DNA from: Paraburkholderia ultramafica
GTDB taxonomy: Bacteria > Pseudomonadota > Gammaproteobacteria > Burkholderiales > Burkholderiaceae
Direction of reading: 5' to 3'
Assembly (NCBI RefSeq): GCF_902859915.1
Contig: NZ_CADIKK010000039.1
Span: 1-64,000 of the forward strand
DNA length: 64,000 nt
Position 1 is the stretch's first letter. Each line of letters starts with the position of its first letter. The notes below the pieces were generated by a model. It was given only the letters and a program-made list of their open reading frames with translations. It made no database searches and had not been told where the DNA came from. This document shows, in pieces, positions 34,075 through 42,804 of the stretch. A program made the translations under genes and the position numbers.

Positions 34075-34755
34075 TTATGAGCGAAAGAGCCGCGAATACT
34101 GCGACTCGTGACGCGCCGACAGAATGCCGAGTTGCGGCGCGAAGGTGTTGATGTTGTCGGGTGAGGTGGCCAAAGCGCGCGTGACGGCGGCATCGATCGG
34201 CTCGCGCAATGCGACGATGATGCGCTGGCCCGCGAGCTGCCCCAGCGGCACGGCCTTCAACGCGGCGGCGGCCTGGTTCTCTATCCAGCTAAAGGCGTAA
34301 GCGGCGAGCGCGGCGTCGACGGCTGCGTCGTGCGCGTAGGCGGCGAAGGCGAACGCGGTGGGTTGCGCGAGCGGCGTGATCGACGCGAGCGTCGCGCGTC
34401 TTGCCGCATCGCCCCATTCAAGCGACACGCACAGTTGCCGCAATGACCAGCCCATCTGTTCCGTTTCGCGGCGCAGTTCCGCGGACTCGCGGCTCGCGAG
34501 GAATTCGCCGTTGGCTTCGGCGAGACCCGCGGTGTCATGCGAGCGCCAGCGCTCCATCTGATGCGCGAGGAACGGCAGTTCGCCGTGCGCGAGCACATCG
34601 GTCAGGCCGCCGGCGATCCACGCGCGGGCGGAATCGGCGTCGGTGATCAACTGCGCTTCGATCGCCGCTTCGAGACCCTGCGAGTAGCTGAATGCGCCGA
34701 TCGGCAGCGCCGGCGACGCGAGATGCAGCAGCGCGGTGAGTTCAGCGATGCGCAT
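34075..34755 (-). CDS. ureF: Urease accessory protein UreF
   Basis: The 226-residue protein contains the UreF hallmark LLHLASPALPIGAFSYSQGLE at its N-terminus and the C-terminal conserved tail. UreF bridges UreD and UreG and gates activation of the apo-urease. The start at ATG 34755 overlaps the ureE 3' end by 14 bases. A longer frame upstream is a shadow of the UreE His-rich tail. Confidence 0.95.
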   Translation of the reverse strand: MRIAELTALLHLASPALPIGAFSYSQGLEAAIEAQLITDADSARAWIAGGLTDVLAHGELPFLAHQMERWRSHDTAGLAEANGEFLASRESAELRRETEQMGWSLRQLCVSLEWGDAARRATLASITPLAQPTAFAFAAYAHDAAVDAALAAYAFSWIENQAAAALKAVPLGQLAGQRIIVALREPIDAAVTRALATSPDNINTFAPQLGILSARHESQYSRLFRS

Positions 34756-35362
34756 GATGCGGGTGATGCGCGTGGCCGCAGGATTCGTCGTGCACGTGGT
34801 CGCTGTGGTCGTGGTCGTGATCGTGCGCGTGGCCATGCTCATGCCCATGATGCTCACCAAACACCTGCTGCGCAAGCGCATAGTCCTCAGCGAACGTCTC
34901 ATCATGCCCATGCTTATGCCCGCCGCCATACGCGCCGGTCTCAGGCTGAAACGGCATCGACACCTGATCGACCGTCGCGCCGATGCGCTTGAGCATGTCG
35001 GCCAGCACCGGATCGTATTCGAGCTTCAGATAGTCCGCGCCCACTTCCACCGGCGTATGACGATTGCCGAGGTGATACGCGGCACGCGTCAGCGTCAACG
35101 CATCTTTCGCGCGCACGTACAGCACCGCTTCCGCTGCGGCGACCACCCGCACGAGGCCGCCATCGTCGGCGACCAGCACATCGCCGTCGCGCAGCACGGT
35201 GCCGCGCGGCAACAGCAGTGCGACTTCTTCGCCGTTATCGAGCGTGGCTGCGAGCCGGCTCTTGCGCCGTTCGTCGCAAGCGAGCGTCAGCGTCGGCGCC
35301 CGCTTCACCAGCACCGGCGCGAGCTTCAGATGCGGCGCCAGCAGTTTGTCGAGAGTACGCAT
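34742..35362 (-). CDS. ureE: Urease nickel chaperone UreE with His-rich tail
   Basis: The 206-residue protein has the UreE peptide-binding N-terminal domain and the metal domain segment AYHLGNRHTPVEVG, followed by YDPVLADMLKRIGA. The C-terminal 60 residues are extremely His/Asp-rich (HHGHEHGHAHDHDHDH and more), a nickel-storage tail. It delivers nickel to UreG. ATG 35362 lies two bases after the ureC stop. Confidence 0.96.
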   Translation of the reverse strand: MRTLDKLLAPHLKLAPVLVKRAPTLTLACDERRKSRLAATLDNGEEVALLLPRGTVLRDGDVLVADDGGLVRVVAAAEAVLYVRAKDALTLTRAAYHLGNRHTPVEVGADYLKLEYDPVLADMLKRIGATVDQVSMPFQPETGAYGGGHKHGHDETFAEDYALAQQVFGEHHGHEHGHAHDHDHDHSDHVHDESCGHAHHPHHAHR

Positions 35363-35364
35363 GG

Positions 35365-37071
35365 TTAGAACAGAAAGTAGCGTTGCGCCATCGGCAGCAC
35401 GGTGGCCGGTTCGCAGGTCAGCAACTGACCGTCGGCGATCACCTGATAGGTTTCCGGATCGACGCTGATCGCCGGACGCCACGCGTTGTGAATCATGTCG
35501 GCCTTCGAGATGTTGCGGCAGTTCTTCACCACGACGATACGCTTGTTCAGGCCGTAACGTTCGGCCACGCCCGCGTCGGCGGCCATCTGCGAAACGAAGG
35601 TCAGCGACGTGCGGCCCAATGCTGCGCCGCGCGTCGCGAACATCTCGCGATAGTGCACCGGCTGCGGCGTCGGAATCGACGCGTTGGGGTCGCCCATCTG
35701 CGCCATCGCGATCATGCCGCCCTTCAGGATCAGCGACGGCTTGATGCCGAAAAACGCCGGCTCCCAGAACACCAGATCGGCCCACTTGCCCGGCTCGATC
35801 GAGCCGACTTCATGCGAGATGCCATGCGTGATCGCCGGGTTGATCGTGTACTTCGCGACATAGCGCTTCGCGCGGAAGTTATCGTGACGCGTGGTGTCCT
35901 CGGGCAGCGCGCCGCGTTGCACCTTCATCTTGTGCGCGGTCTGCCACGTGCGGATGATCACTTCGCCCACGCGGCCCATCGCCTGCGAATCCGACGACAG
36001 CATCGACAGCGCGCCGAGATCGTGCAGGATGTCTTCGGCCGCGATGGTCTCACGGCGGATGCGCGATTCGGCAAACGCAATGTCTTCCGCGATAGACGGG
36101 TCCAGGTGGTGGCACACCATCAGCATGTCGAGATGCTCTTCGAGCGTGTTGACGGTATACGGGCGCGTCGGATTGGTCGAGGATGGCAGCACGTTCGCTT
36201 CGCCGCACACCTTGATGATGTCCGGCGCGTGGCCGCCGCCCGCGCCTTCCGTGTGATACGTGTGGATCGTGCGGCCCTTGAACGCGGCCACCGTCGCTTC
36301 GACGAAACCCGCTTCGTTCAGCGTGTCGGTGTGGATCGCGACCTGCGTGTCGGTGTCGTCGGCCACAGAGAGGCAGTTGTCGATCGCGGCGGGCGTGGTG
36401 CCCCAGTCCTCATGCAGCTTCAGACCGATCGCGCCGGCGGCGATCTGCTCCAGCGCCGGTTGCGGCTGGCTGACGTTGCCCTTGCCGAGAAAGCCGAGGT
36501 TCATCGGATAACCATCGGCTGCCTGCAGCATGCGTTCGAGATGCCACGGACCCGGCGTGCAGGTGGTCGCGTTGGTGCCGGTGGCCGGGCCGGTGCCGCC
36601 GCCGAGCATCGTGGTCACGCCGCTCGCGAGCGCTTCTTCGATCTGCTGCGGGCTGATGAAGTGAATGTGCGTGTCGATGCCGCCCGCCGTCACGATCAGG
36701 CCTTCGCCCGCGATCACTTCGGTGGCCGCGCCGATCGTGATCGTCACGTTCGGCTGGATGTCGGGATTGCCCGCCTTGCCGATTGCGGCAATGCGGCCGT
36801 TCTTGATGCCGATGTCGGCCTTGACGATGCCCCAGTGATCGAGAATCACCGCGTTCGTCACGACCGTATCGACGACCTCGGCGTGCACGCGTTGCGACTG
36901 GCCCATGCCGTCGCGAATCACCTTGCCGCCGCCGAATTTGACTTCTTCGCCGTAGGTGGTGAAGTCGCGCTCGACTTCGATCAGCAACTCGGTATCGGCG
37001 AGGCGCACGCGGTCGCCGGTGGTAGGGCCGAACATCTCCGCGTACGCGCGGCGGCCAATGCGTAATGTCAT
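35365..37071 (-). CDS. ureC: Urease alpha subunit UreC
   Basis: The 568-residue nickel enzyme hydrolyses urea to ammonia and carbamate. Key parts are visible: the early metal ligands in GGIDTHIHFI, the carbamylated-Lys segment IGLKLHEDWG (around residue 217), the flap region HTYHTEGAGGGHAPD, and KYTINPAITHG. The length is standard. It follows ureB by 52 bases and is directly followed by ureE. Confidence 0.97.
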   Translation of the reverse strand: MTLRIGRRAYAEMFGPTTGDRVRLADTELLIEVERDFTTYGEEVKFGGGKVIRDGMGQSQRVHAEVVDTVVTNAVILDHWGIVKADIGIKNGRIAAIGKAGNPDIQPNVTITIGAATEVIAGEGLIVTAGGIDTHIHFISPQQIEEALASGVTTMLGGGTGPATGTNATTCTPGPWHLERMLQAADGYPMNLGFLGKGNVSQPQPALEQIAAGAIGLKLHEDWGTTPAAIDNCLSVADDTDTQVAIHTDTLNEAGFVEATVAAFKGRTIHTYHTEGAGGGHAPDIIKVCGEANVLPSSTNPTRPYTVNTLEEHLDMLMVCHHLDPSIAEDIAFAESRIRRETIAAEDILHDLGALSMLSSDSQAMGRVGEVIIRTWQTAHKMKVQRGALPEDTTRHDNFRAKRYVAKYTINPAITHGISHEVGSIEPGKWADLVFWEPAFFGIKPSLILKGGMIAMAQMGDPNASIPTPQPVHYREMFATRGAALGRTSLTFVSQMAADAGVAERYGLNKRIVVVKNCRNISKADMIHNAWRPAISVDPETYQVIADGQLLTCEPATVLPMAQRYFLF

Positions 37072-37123
37072 GGTGTGAGTCCGGAAATGAGCAGGGCGGT
37101 CAGGCAGTTGAGCGCGCGGCGCA

Positions 37124-37429
37124 TCACAGCTTGCCCATCACCTTGCCGTTAAAGCCGTAGACGACACGCTCGCCCGCCAGTTCGACCAGTTCGACGGTGC
37201 GTTCCTGGCCGGGCTCGAAGCGCACGGCGGTGCCTGCCGCGATGTTCAGCCGGAAGCCGCGCGCCGCTTCGCGATCGAACGACAGCGCCGCGTTCACTTC
37301 GTAGAAGTGGTAGTGCGAGCCGATCTGCACGGGACGGTCGCCGGTATTCGACACGACCACCGTGACCGTGGCGCGGCCCGCATTCAGCTCGTGTTCGCCG
37401 TCGTCGATGAGGAGTTCGCCGGGAATCAT
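37124..37429 (-). CDS. ureB: Urease beta subunit UreB
   Basis: The 101-residue subunit has the family start MIPGELLIDDGEHELNAGR and the conserved RPVQIGSHYHFYEVN and GTAVRFEPGQ. It is a separate small subunit, as in most proteobacteria. It lies 18 bases downstream of ureA. Confidence 0.97.
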   Translation of the reverse strand: MIPGELLIDDGEHELNAGRATVTVVVSNTGDRPVQIGSHYHFYEVNAALSFDREAARGFRLNIAAGTAVRFEPGQERTVELVELAGERVVYGFNGKVMGKL

Positions 37430-37447
37430 GGGATCTGCCTTACGAGA

Positions 37448-37750
37448 TCAGGGGATCGGGTGATGAACGGTGACGAGCTTGGTGCCGTCGGGGAACGTGG
37501 CTTCGACCTGGATGTCGGGGATCATCTCCGGCACGCCTTCCATCACATCGGCGCGCGTGAGCAGCGTGGTGCCGTAGTGCATGACCTCGGCGACGGTCTT
37601 GCCGTCGCGCGCCGCTTCCATCAGCGCGGCGGTGATGAACGCGATCGCTTCCGGGTAGTTCAGTTTGAGGCCGCGCGCGCGGCGCCGTTCGGCAAGCAGC
37701 GCGGCGGTGAAGATCAGCAGCTTGTCCTTCTCGCGAGGTGTCAGCTTCAT
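37448..37750 (-). CDS. ureA: Urease gamma subunit UreA
   Basis: The 100-residue subunit begins MKLTPREKDKLLIFTAALL and includes LNYPEAIAFITAAL and EGVPEMIPDIQVEATFPDG, all family-typical. I start it at ATG 37750; the upstream open extension is not part of known UreA. It opens the structural urease genes, downstream of a solute-binding protein gene. Confidence 0.97.
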   Translation of the reverse strand: MKLTPREKDKLLIFTAALLAERRRARGLKLNYPEAIAFITAALMEAARDGKTVAEVMHYGTTLLTRADVMEGVPEMIPDIQVEATFPDGTKLVTVHHPIP

Positions 37751-37957
37751 CGAATGTGTGCGTTGGGTTGTGCCGGTCCCTGCTGGGTCCGGCCGCGGCA
37801 ATGATAGGCACTGCGCGTTACGGTCGCGATCGCGTGAAGCGCACGCGGCGAGGCCGCAACACATGCAGGGCCGGATGAGCCGGTCACGGTATCAAGTCCG
37901 GCTAACGGTGGGCTTACAAACGGTGTGCTTAAAAGGGTGTGCTTAAAAGCGGCGCGC

Positions 37958-38770
37958 TTACAGATCAGTCGGCAACGGTGCGCCGAACCACTTCTTCGAC
38001 ATCGTGTTGAGCGTGCCGTCCTGCTTCGCCTGCGCGATGGCGGCGTCCACTTTCTGCTGCAGGCGCGGCTCGTTCTTGTTCATGCCGACGAAGCACGGCG
38101 AATTCCTGATCACGAACTTCGGCTCCGGACGGCGCGGCGGATTCTTCGCGAGGATCGCGGCCGCGACGATGTTGCCCGCGGCGATCAACTGCACCTGGCC
38201 CGACAGAAACGCGGCGATGGTCGCGTTGTTGTCCTCGAAGCGTTTGATGGTCGCGTTCGGCGCCATCTGCGAGAGGCCGATTTCCTCGAGCGCGCCACGC
38301 GTTGCGCCGACCGTCTTGCCGGTGAGATCGGCGGGGTTCGCGACCTTGATGTCGGCGGGGCCGAACACGCCCTGGTAGTACGGCGCATAGGCGGTCGAAA
38401 AGTCGATCACCTTCTCGCGATCCGGCGTCTTGCCGAGCGACGAGATCACCAGATCGACCTTGCCCGTTTGCAGATACGGAATGCGGTTCGCGCTGTTGAC
38501 CGGCACGAGTTCGAGCTTCACGTTCATCGACTTCGCGAGCAGCTCGGCGGTGTCGATGTCGTAGCCTTGCGGCTTCATGTCGGCGCCGACCGAACCGAAC
38601 GGCGGATAGTCTTCCGGCACGGCCACTTTCAGCACACCGGCCTTGGCGATATTGTCGAGCGTGTCTGCGTGAGCGGCGACTGCATGAAAGGCGAGGTGAG
38701 CGACGATGGGCGCGGACAGCAACGCGGCGAGCAACGCGCGGCGCGTGGGGCGAGGGAGTGGTCGTTTCAT
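37958..38770 (-). CDS. Family-3 extracellular solute-binding protein, amino-acid type
   Basis: The 270-residue protein has an N-terminal signal with a twin-Arg-like PTRRALLAALLSAP. The mature sequence begins near ADTLDNIAKAGVLKVAV, then YDIDTAELLAKSM and the NRIPYLQTGKVDLVIS segment, all typical of polar amino acid binding proteins. No permease or ATPase of this class accompanies it. It stands between ureD and ureA, an unusual insert in the urease block. It may bind an amino acid or be recruited by a transporter encoded elsewhere. Confidence 0.85.
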   Translation of the reverse strand: MKRPLPRPTRRALLAALLSAPIVAHLAFHAVAAHADTLDNIAKAGVLKVAVPEDYPPFGSVGADMKPQGYDIDTAELLAKSMNVKLELVPVNSANRIPYLQTGKVDLVISSLGKTPDREKVIDFSTAYAPYYQGVFGPADIKVANPADLTGKTVGATRGALEEIGLSQMAPNATIKRFEDNNATIAAFLSGQVQLIAAGNIVAAAILAKNPPRRPEPKFVIRNSPCFVGMNKNEPRLQQKVDAAIAQAKQDGTLNTMSKKWFGAPLPTDL

Positions 38771-39045
38771 GTTCTGTGAGCGGTGGTGGCGGTGTCGTGA
38801 TGGCGGCGAGCCGGTCGGCTGCCGTCAGGGCGCGGCAGCATCTTGGGGAAGGTCGACGCAAGGTGTGTGCCATGGCTGTGCAGCGTGGGCTGGCGGGACA
38901 CCAAGCCAGGAGACGCACACGATTGGGGCGTTAGAGCGCGCCGTGTTGGTGCGTCGCGGGTCTTACTACGGTGAAAGGCTCGCTTCGTTCGAAGCTGGCA
39001 GCGCAATGGATTGCGGAGCAGGCCGCGAATCGCGTGTGCAACGAT

Positions 39046-39933
39046 TTACGTCGACCAGATCCGCAACGGCACCGCCGCGACGCCATGCACGACCGGCCGC
39101 AGTTGCAGCCAGCAGCGCGTCAACGCGTGCTGCAATGTCTCCATCGAGCGCGAAACCGCGCGCACTAGCACCACGCCATGCGTCACGCACGAAGCAGCGG
39201 CGCGCAGCGAATCGTCGAACGGCAGTTGCGCGGTCAGCGACTCGGCCAGCGCGTTGTCGCAAGCCGCGCCGACGGCCCACAGCGTTCCGTAGACGGGAAA
39301 GCCTGCGAGTCCCTGAGCCGCATCGCGCAGCGGATCGTCCGCGTTGAGGCTCGCGCGTTCGAGCCATAGCAGCTCGCCGTTCGGGCCGACGATCCGCGAC
39401 ACTGCGCGCAAGCAACCTTCCGACCACCGCTCACCGGCAGCTTGCCGTCCGAGCTGGGTCGCATCCCAGCCAATCGCGGTAGCGCCCTCGGCCAAGGTCA
39501 GCGAAAAATCCAGCTGCGCATTCGCGTGGTCGAACACGATATTGTTCTGCGGCAACCAATCGAGCTTCGCCTGCTCGCCGACGCGCACGGCGATATGCTG
39601 CTTCGCTGCGCGGCCATTGGACTTGTACCACTTGGTCGCGCCGGGCGTCGTGATCACGGCATGCGCACCGGCGCCGACCACGATGTCGATAGCGAGTTGA
39701 TCGCCGCCCGCGATCCCGCCGGGCGGATGCACGATCACCGCATGGCAGATCGCATGACCTTCCGGATAGAGCGGCCGCTGCACGCGCAACGGCCCATCAT
39801 GCAGCCGATGCAACAGCGTCGTGCGCTCGTCCTGTTTGACGAAGCCGAGTTCGAGACGCGCGCGCCAGGACGAATGCGAATGCGCGGCGGCATGCGCAGT
39901 GGCGAGCGTGACGTGATTTTCGTGAAGCGACAT
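39046..39933 (-). CDS. ureD: Urease accessory protein UreD
   Basis: The 295-residue protein has the UreD/UreH blocks HPPGGIAGGDQLAIDI, TTPGATKWYKS and LDWLPQNNIVFDHA. It scaffolds UreF and UreG on the apo-urease and forms part of the nickel tunnel. It is separated from ureA by the solute-binding protein gene and lies about 110 bases after urtE. Confidence 0.95.
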   Translation of the reverse strand: MSLHENHVTLATAHAAAHSHSSWRARLELGFVKQDERTTLLHRLHDGPLRVQRPLYPEGHAICHAVIVHPPGGIAGGDQLAIDIVVGAGAHAVITTPGATKWYKSNGRAAKQHIAVRVGEQAKLDWLPQNNIVFDHANAQLDFSLTLAEGATAIGWDATQLGRQAAGERWSEGCLRAVSRIVGPNGELLWLERASLNADDPLRDAAQGLAGFPVYGTLWAVGAACDNALAESLTAQLPFDDSLRAAASCVTHGVVLVRAVSRSMETLQHALTRCWLQLRPVVHGVAAVPLRIWST

Positions 39934-40046
39934 GCGAATGAACGTGCGATCGGCGTGTTAAGACCAGTGGGCTTGCGGGCGCGAGCCGCGCCGCCCAGGA
40001 TGTGGCGAGAATAGCACGCAAGCTTGCGCGTGCCCTCACATCGCGA

Positions 40047-40739
40047 TCACACGGCGATCAGTGCGCGCACGCCATCGGTATCCATGTTGGCGCCTTCGCC
40101 GCCCGCGACGATCTCACCCCGGCTCATCACCCAATACCGGTCGGCGATGTCTTTCGCGAAGTCGTAATACTGCTCGACGAGCAACACCGTCATGCCCATT
40201 TCCTCGACCAGTTGACGCAGCGTGCGGCCGATGTCCTGAATGATCGACGGCTGGATGCCTTCGGTCGGTTCGTCGAGAATCAGCAGTTGCGGATCGCTCA
40301 TCAGCGCGCGGCCAATCGCGAGCTGTTGCTGCTGACCGCCCGACAGATCGCCGCCACGACGGCTGCGCATATCCTTCAGGACTGGGAACAGTTCGTAGAT
40401 CCGCTCGGGGATTTTCCTGGGCGCTTTCTTGCTGGCCGCGCCGACCAGCAGATTTTCCTCGACGGTCAGCCGCGGAAAGATATCGCGGCCTTGCGGCACA
40501 TAGGCGAGCCCGTGCTCGACGCGCGAGTAGGTCGGCAGCTTGGTGATCGGCGTGCCGCGCCACGCAATCGAGCCGCTCTTCGTCTGCACGACGCCCATCA
40601 GGCAGCGCAGCAGCGTGGTCTTGCCGACGCCGTTGCGGCCCAGCAGCACCGTGAGCTTGCCGTCGGGCACGGTGAGCTGCACATCGCGCAGGATGTGGCT
40701 GCCGCCGTAGTACTGGTTCAGGTTATCTACTTCTAGCAT
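40047..40739 (-). CDS. urtE: Urea ABC transporter ATPase UrtE
   Basis: The 230-residue ATPase has P-loop GRNGVGKTT, signature LSGGQQQQLAIGRAL and Walker B LLILDEPTEGIQP. The EGIQPSIIQDIG segment is typical of UrtE. With UrtD it powers high-affinity urea uptake. It follows urtD by 19 bases and feeds the downstream urease with substrate. Confidence 0.94.
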   Translation of the reverse strand: MLEVDNLNQYYGGSHILRDVQLTVPDGKLTVLLGRNGVGKTTLLRCLMGVVQTKSGSIAWRGTPITKLPTYSRVEHGLAYVPQGRDIFPRLTVEENLLVGAASKKAPRKIPERIYELFPVLKDMRSRRGGDLSGGQQQQLAIGRALMSDPQLLILDEPTEGIQPSIIQDIGRTLRQLVEEMGMTVLLVEQYYDFAKDIADRYWVMSRGEIVAGGEGANMDTDGVRALIAV

Positions 40740-40758
40740 GTGCGTTCGCGCCTCTAAT

Positions 40759-41622
40759 TCATCGACCTAAATACGACTCGATGACCGTCTCGTCTTGCTT
40801 GACTTCGTCGAGCGTGCCGTGCGCGAGCACGCGTCCTTCGGCCATCACCGTGACCTTGCCGGTGTCGCCCGACAACGCCGCCACGAACTCCATGTCGTGT
40901 TCGACCACCATCATCGAGCAGGTGCCGCGCAGATGATTGAGCAACTCGGCCAACTGCATGGTCTCGTCGTCGGTCATGCCGGCGGCTGGCTCGTCGAGCA
41001 GCAGCAGCGCCGGTTGCTGCATCAGCAGCATGCCGATTTCGAGCCGCTGCTTCTGTCCGTGCGAAAGCTCGCCGGCGAGGCGCCGCGCTTCGCTCTCGAG
41101 GCCGATCAGCGCCAGCGTCTGCTCGATGCGCGCCTGCGCCTGACGATCCAGGCGCGCGCGCAACGACGCCCACCAGCCCTTGTCGGCCTTCATCGCCAGT
41201 TCGAGGTTCTCCCACACGGGATGCTGCTCGAACACGGTCGGCTTCTGAAACTTGCGCCCAATCCCCGCGCGCGCGATGGACGGCTCGTTCATCCGCGTCA
41301 GATCGATCGACTGCCCGAGAAAGACCTTGCCGGAATCCGGCTCCGTCTTGCCGGTGATGACGTCCATCATCGTGGTCTTGCCCGCGCCGTTCGGGCCGAT
41401 GATGCAGCGCAGTTCGCCGGCGTCGATCGCAAGTGTCAACGCATTCAGCGCGCGAAAGCCGTCGAAGCTCACCGTCACGTCTTCGAGGTACAGGATCGTG
41501 CCGTGCGAAACGTCGATCTCGCCTGGCACGACAACGTGTCCCATGCTCGCGACGCCGCTCAACGAGCGCTCGGCGGGTTCTTCCGGTAAGGCCAGATCAG
41601 GAACCATCGGGTTTTCGTTCAT
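40759..41622 (-). CDS. urtD: Urea ABC transporter ATPase UrtD
   Basis: The 287-residue ATPase carries ILYLEDVTVSFDGFRALN, Walker A GPNGAGKTT, signature LSHGQKQRLEIGMLL and Walker B LLLLDEPAAGMTD. A 35-residue N-terminal extension precedes the ATPase domain. The ATG overlaps the urtC stop (ATGA), so translation is coupled. Confidence 0.94.
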   Translation of the reverse strand: MNENPMVPDLALPEEPAERSLSGVASMGHVVVPGEIDVSHGTILYLEDVTVSFDGFRALNALTLAIDAGELRCIIGPNGAGKTTMMDVITGKTEPDSGKVFLGQSIDLTRMNEPSIARAGIGRKFQKPTVFEQHPVWENLELAMKADKGWWASLRARLDRQAQARIEQTLALIGLESEARRLAGELSHGQKQRLEIGMLLMQQPALLLLDEPAAGMTDDETMQLAELLNHLRGTCSMMVVEHDMEFVAALSGDTGKVTVMAEGRVLAHGTLDEVKQDETVIESYLGR

Positions 41623-42803
41623 GAGCGGTTCCTCTTGCGCGTCACGAGTTCGATCAGTCCAATGATGCCGTTCGGCAGCAGCAGCGGGACCAGCACGAAG
41701 ATCAGACCGAGAAAGAACAGCCAGTATTCAGGAAAGTTCGCGGTGAAGAAACTCTTCGCGCCGTTCACCGCGAACGCGCCGATGATCGGTCCGATCAGCG
41801 TGCCGCGTCCGCCTACCGCGACCCAGATCGCCATCTCGATCGAATTGCCCGGCGACATCTCGCCCGGATTGATGATGCCGACCTGCGGCACGTACAACGC
41901 GCCGGCAATGCCGCACAACACGGCCGACACGGTCCACACGAACAGCTTGTACGCGAGCGGGCTATAGCCGAGGAACATCAGGCGCGTTTCGCCGTCGCGC
42001 ACGGCGGTCACCACGCGGCCGAGTTTCGACGTGACGATGGCTCGTGCGCCGAGGAATGCGAGGATCAGCACCGCGAACGTGATCAGCAACAGCGCGGTGC
42101 GCGTGGCGGGGTGCGTGATCGGAAAGCCGGCGATGCGCTTGAAGTCGGTGAAGCCGTTATTGCCGCCGAAGCCCGTTTCGTTGCGATAGAACAGCAGCAT
42201 CGCGGCGAAGGTCATGGCCTGCGTGATGATCGACAGGTACACGCCTTTCACGCGCGAGCGGAACGTGAAGAAGCCGAACACCCACGCGACGACTGCCGGC
42301 ACCAGCACCACCAGCAGCAGCGCATAGCCGAGATGCTGGGTGCCCTGCCAGTACCACGGCAACTGATGCCAGTCGAGAAACACCATGAAGTCGGGCAGGT
42401 CGCTGCCATATTTGCCGTCGTGGCCGATCGCGCGCATCAGGTACATGCCGATCGCGTAGCCGCCCAGCGCGAAGAACAGCGCGTGGCCAAGGCTCAGAAT
42501 GCCGCAGTAGCCCCACACGAGGTCGAGCGCGAGCGCCGCGATCGCGTAGCACATGAACTTGCCGGTGATCGTTGTCGCGTACGCGGACAGATGCAGCGCG
42601 CTGGTCTCCGGCACCACCAGCGTGGCGAACGGTACGCCGAGCCCGAACACGATGATCAGCGCGATCAGCGCGAGCCATGCACGGCGCGACAGCAGTGCGG
42701 GACGCGGCGGCAGGCCGAGCGCGAAGCCCGCTTGCGCGTCGCGGCCGGCAACGGCGCCGCTGCCCGCCGTGCCGACATGAGCGGACGAGGTTGCCGATGT
42801 CAT
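41619..42803 (-). CDS. urtC: Urea ABC transporter permease UrtC
   Basis: About 394 residues with eight to ten membrane segments, including the LivM-like LVWGYCGILSLGHALFFALG and GYAIGMYLMRAIG. ATG 42803 is preferred because GGAGG lies just upstream and it follows the urtB stop by one base; ATG 42818 is the longer alternative. It forms the membrane channel with UrtB. Confidence 0.93.
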   Translation of the reverse strand: MTSATSSAHVGTAGSGAVAGRDAQAGFALGLPPRPALLSRRAWLALIALIIVFGLGVPFATLVVPETSALHLSAYATTITGKFMCYAIAALALDLVWGYCGILSLGHALFFALGGYAIGMYLMRAIGHDGKYGSDLPDFMVFLDWHQLPWYWQGTQHLGYALLLVVLVPAVVAWVFGFFTFRSRVKGVYLSIITQAMTFAAMLLFYRNETGFGGNNGFTDFKRIAGFPITHPATRTALLLITFAVLILAFLGARAIVTSKLGRVVTAVRDGETRLMFLGYSPLAYKLFVWTVSAVLCGIAGALYVPQVGIINPGEMSPGNSIEMAIWVAVGGRGTLIGPIIGAFAVNGAKSFFTANFPEYWLFFLGLIFVLVPLLLPNGIIGLIELVTRKRNRS

Positions 42804-42804
42804 C

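Noticed and set aside
35218..37065. 615-codon frame opposite ureC
   Set aside because: GC-rich DNA leaves the antisense frame open; the ureC frame has full urease motifs and the antisense protein is Arg/His-rich without a domain.
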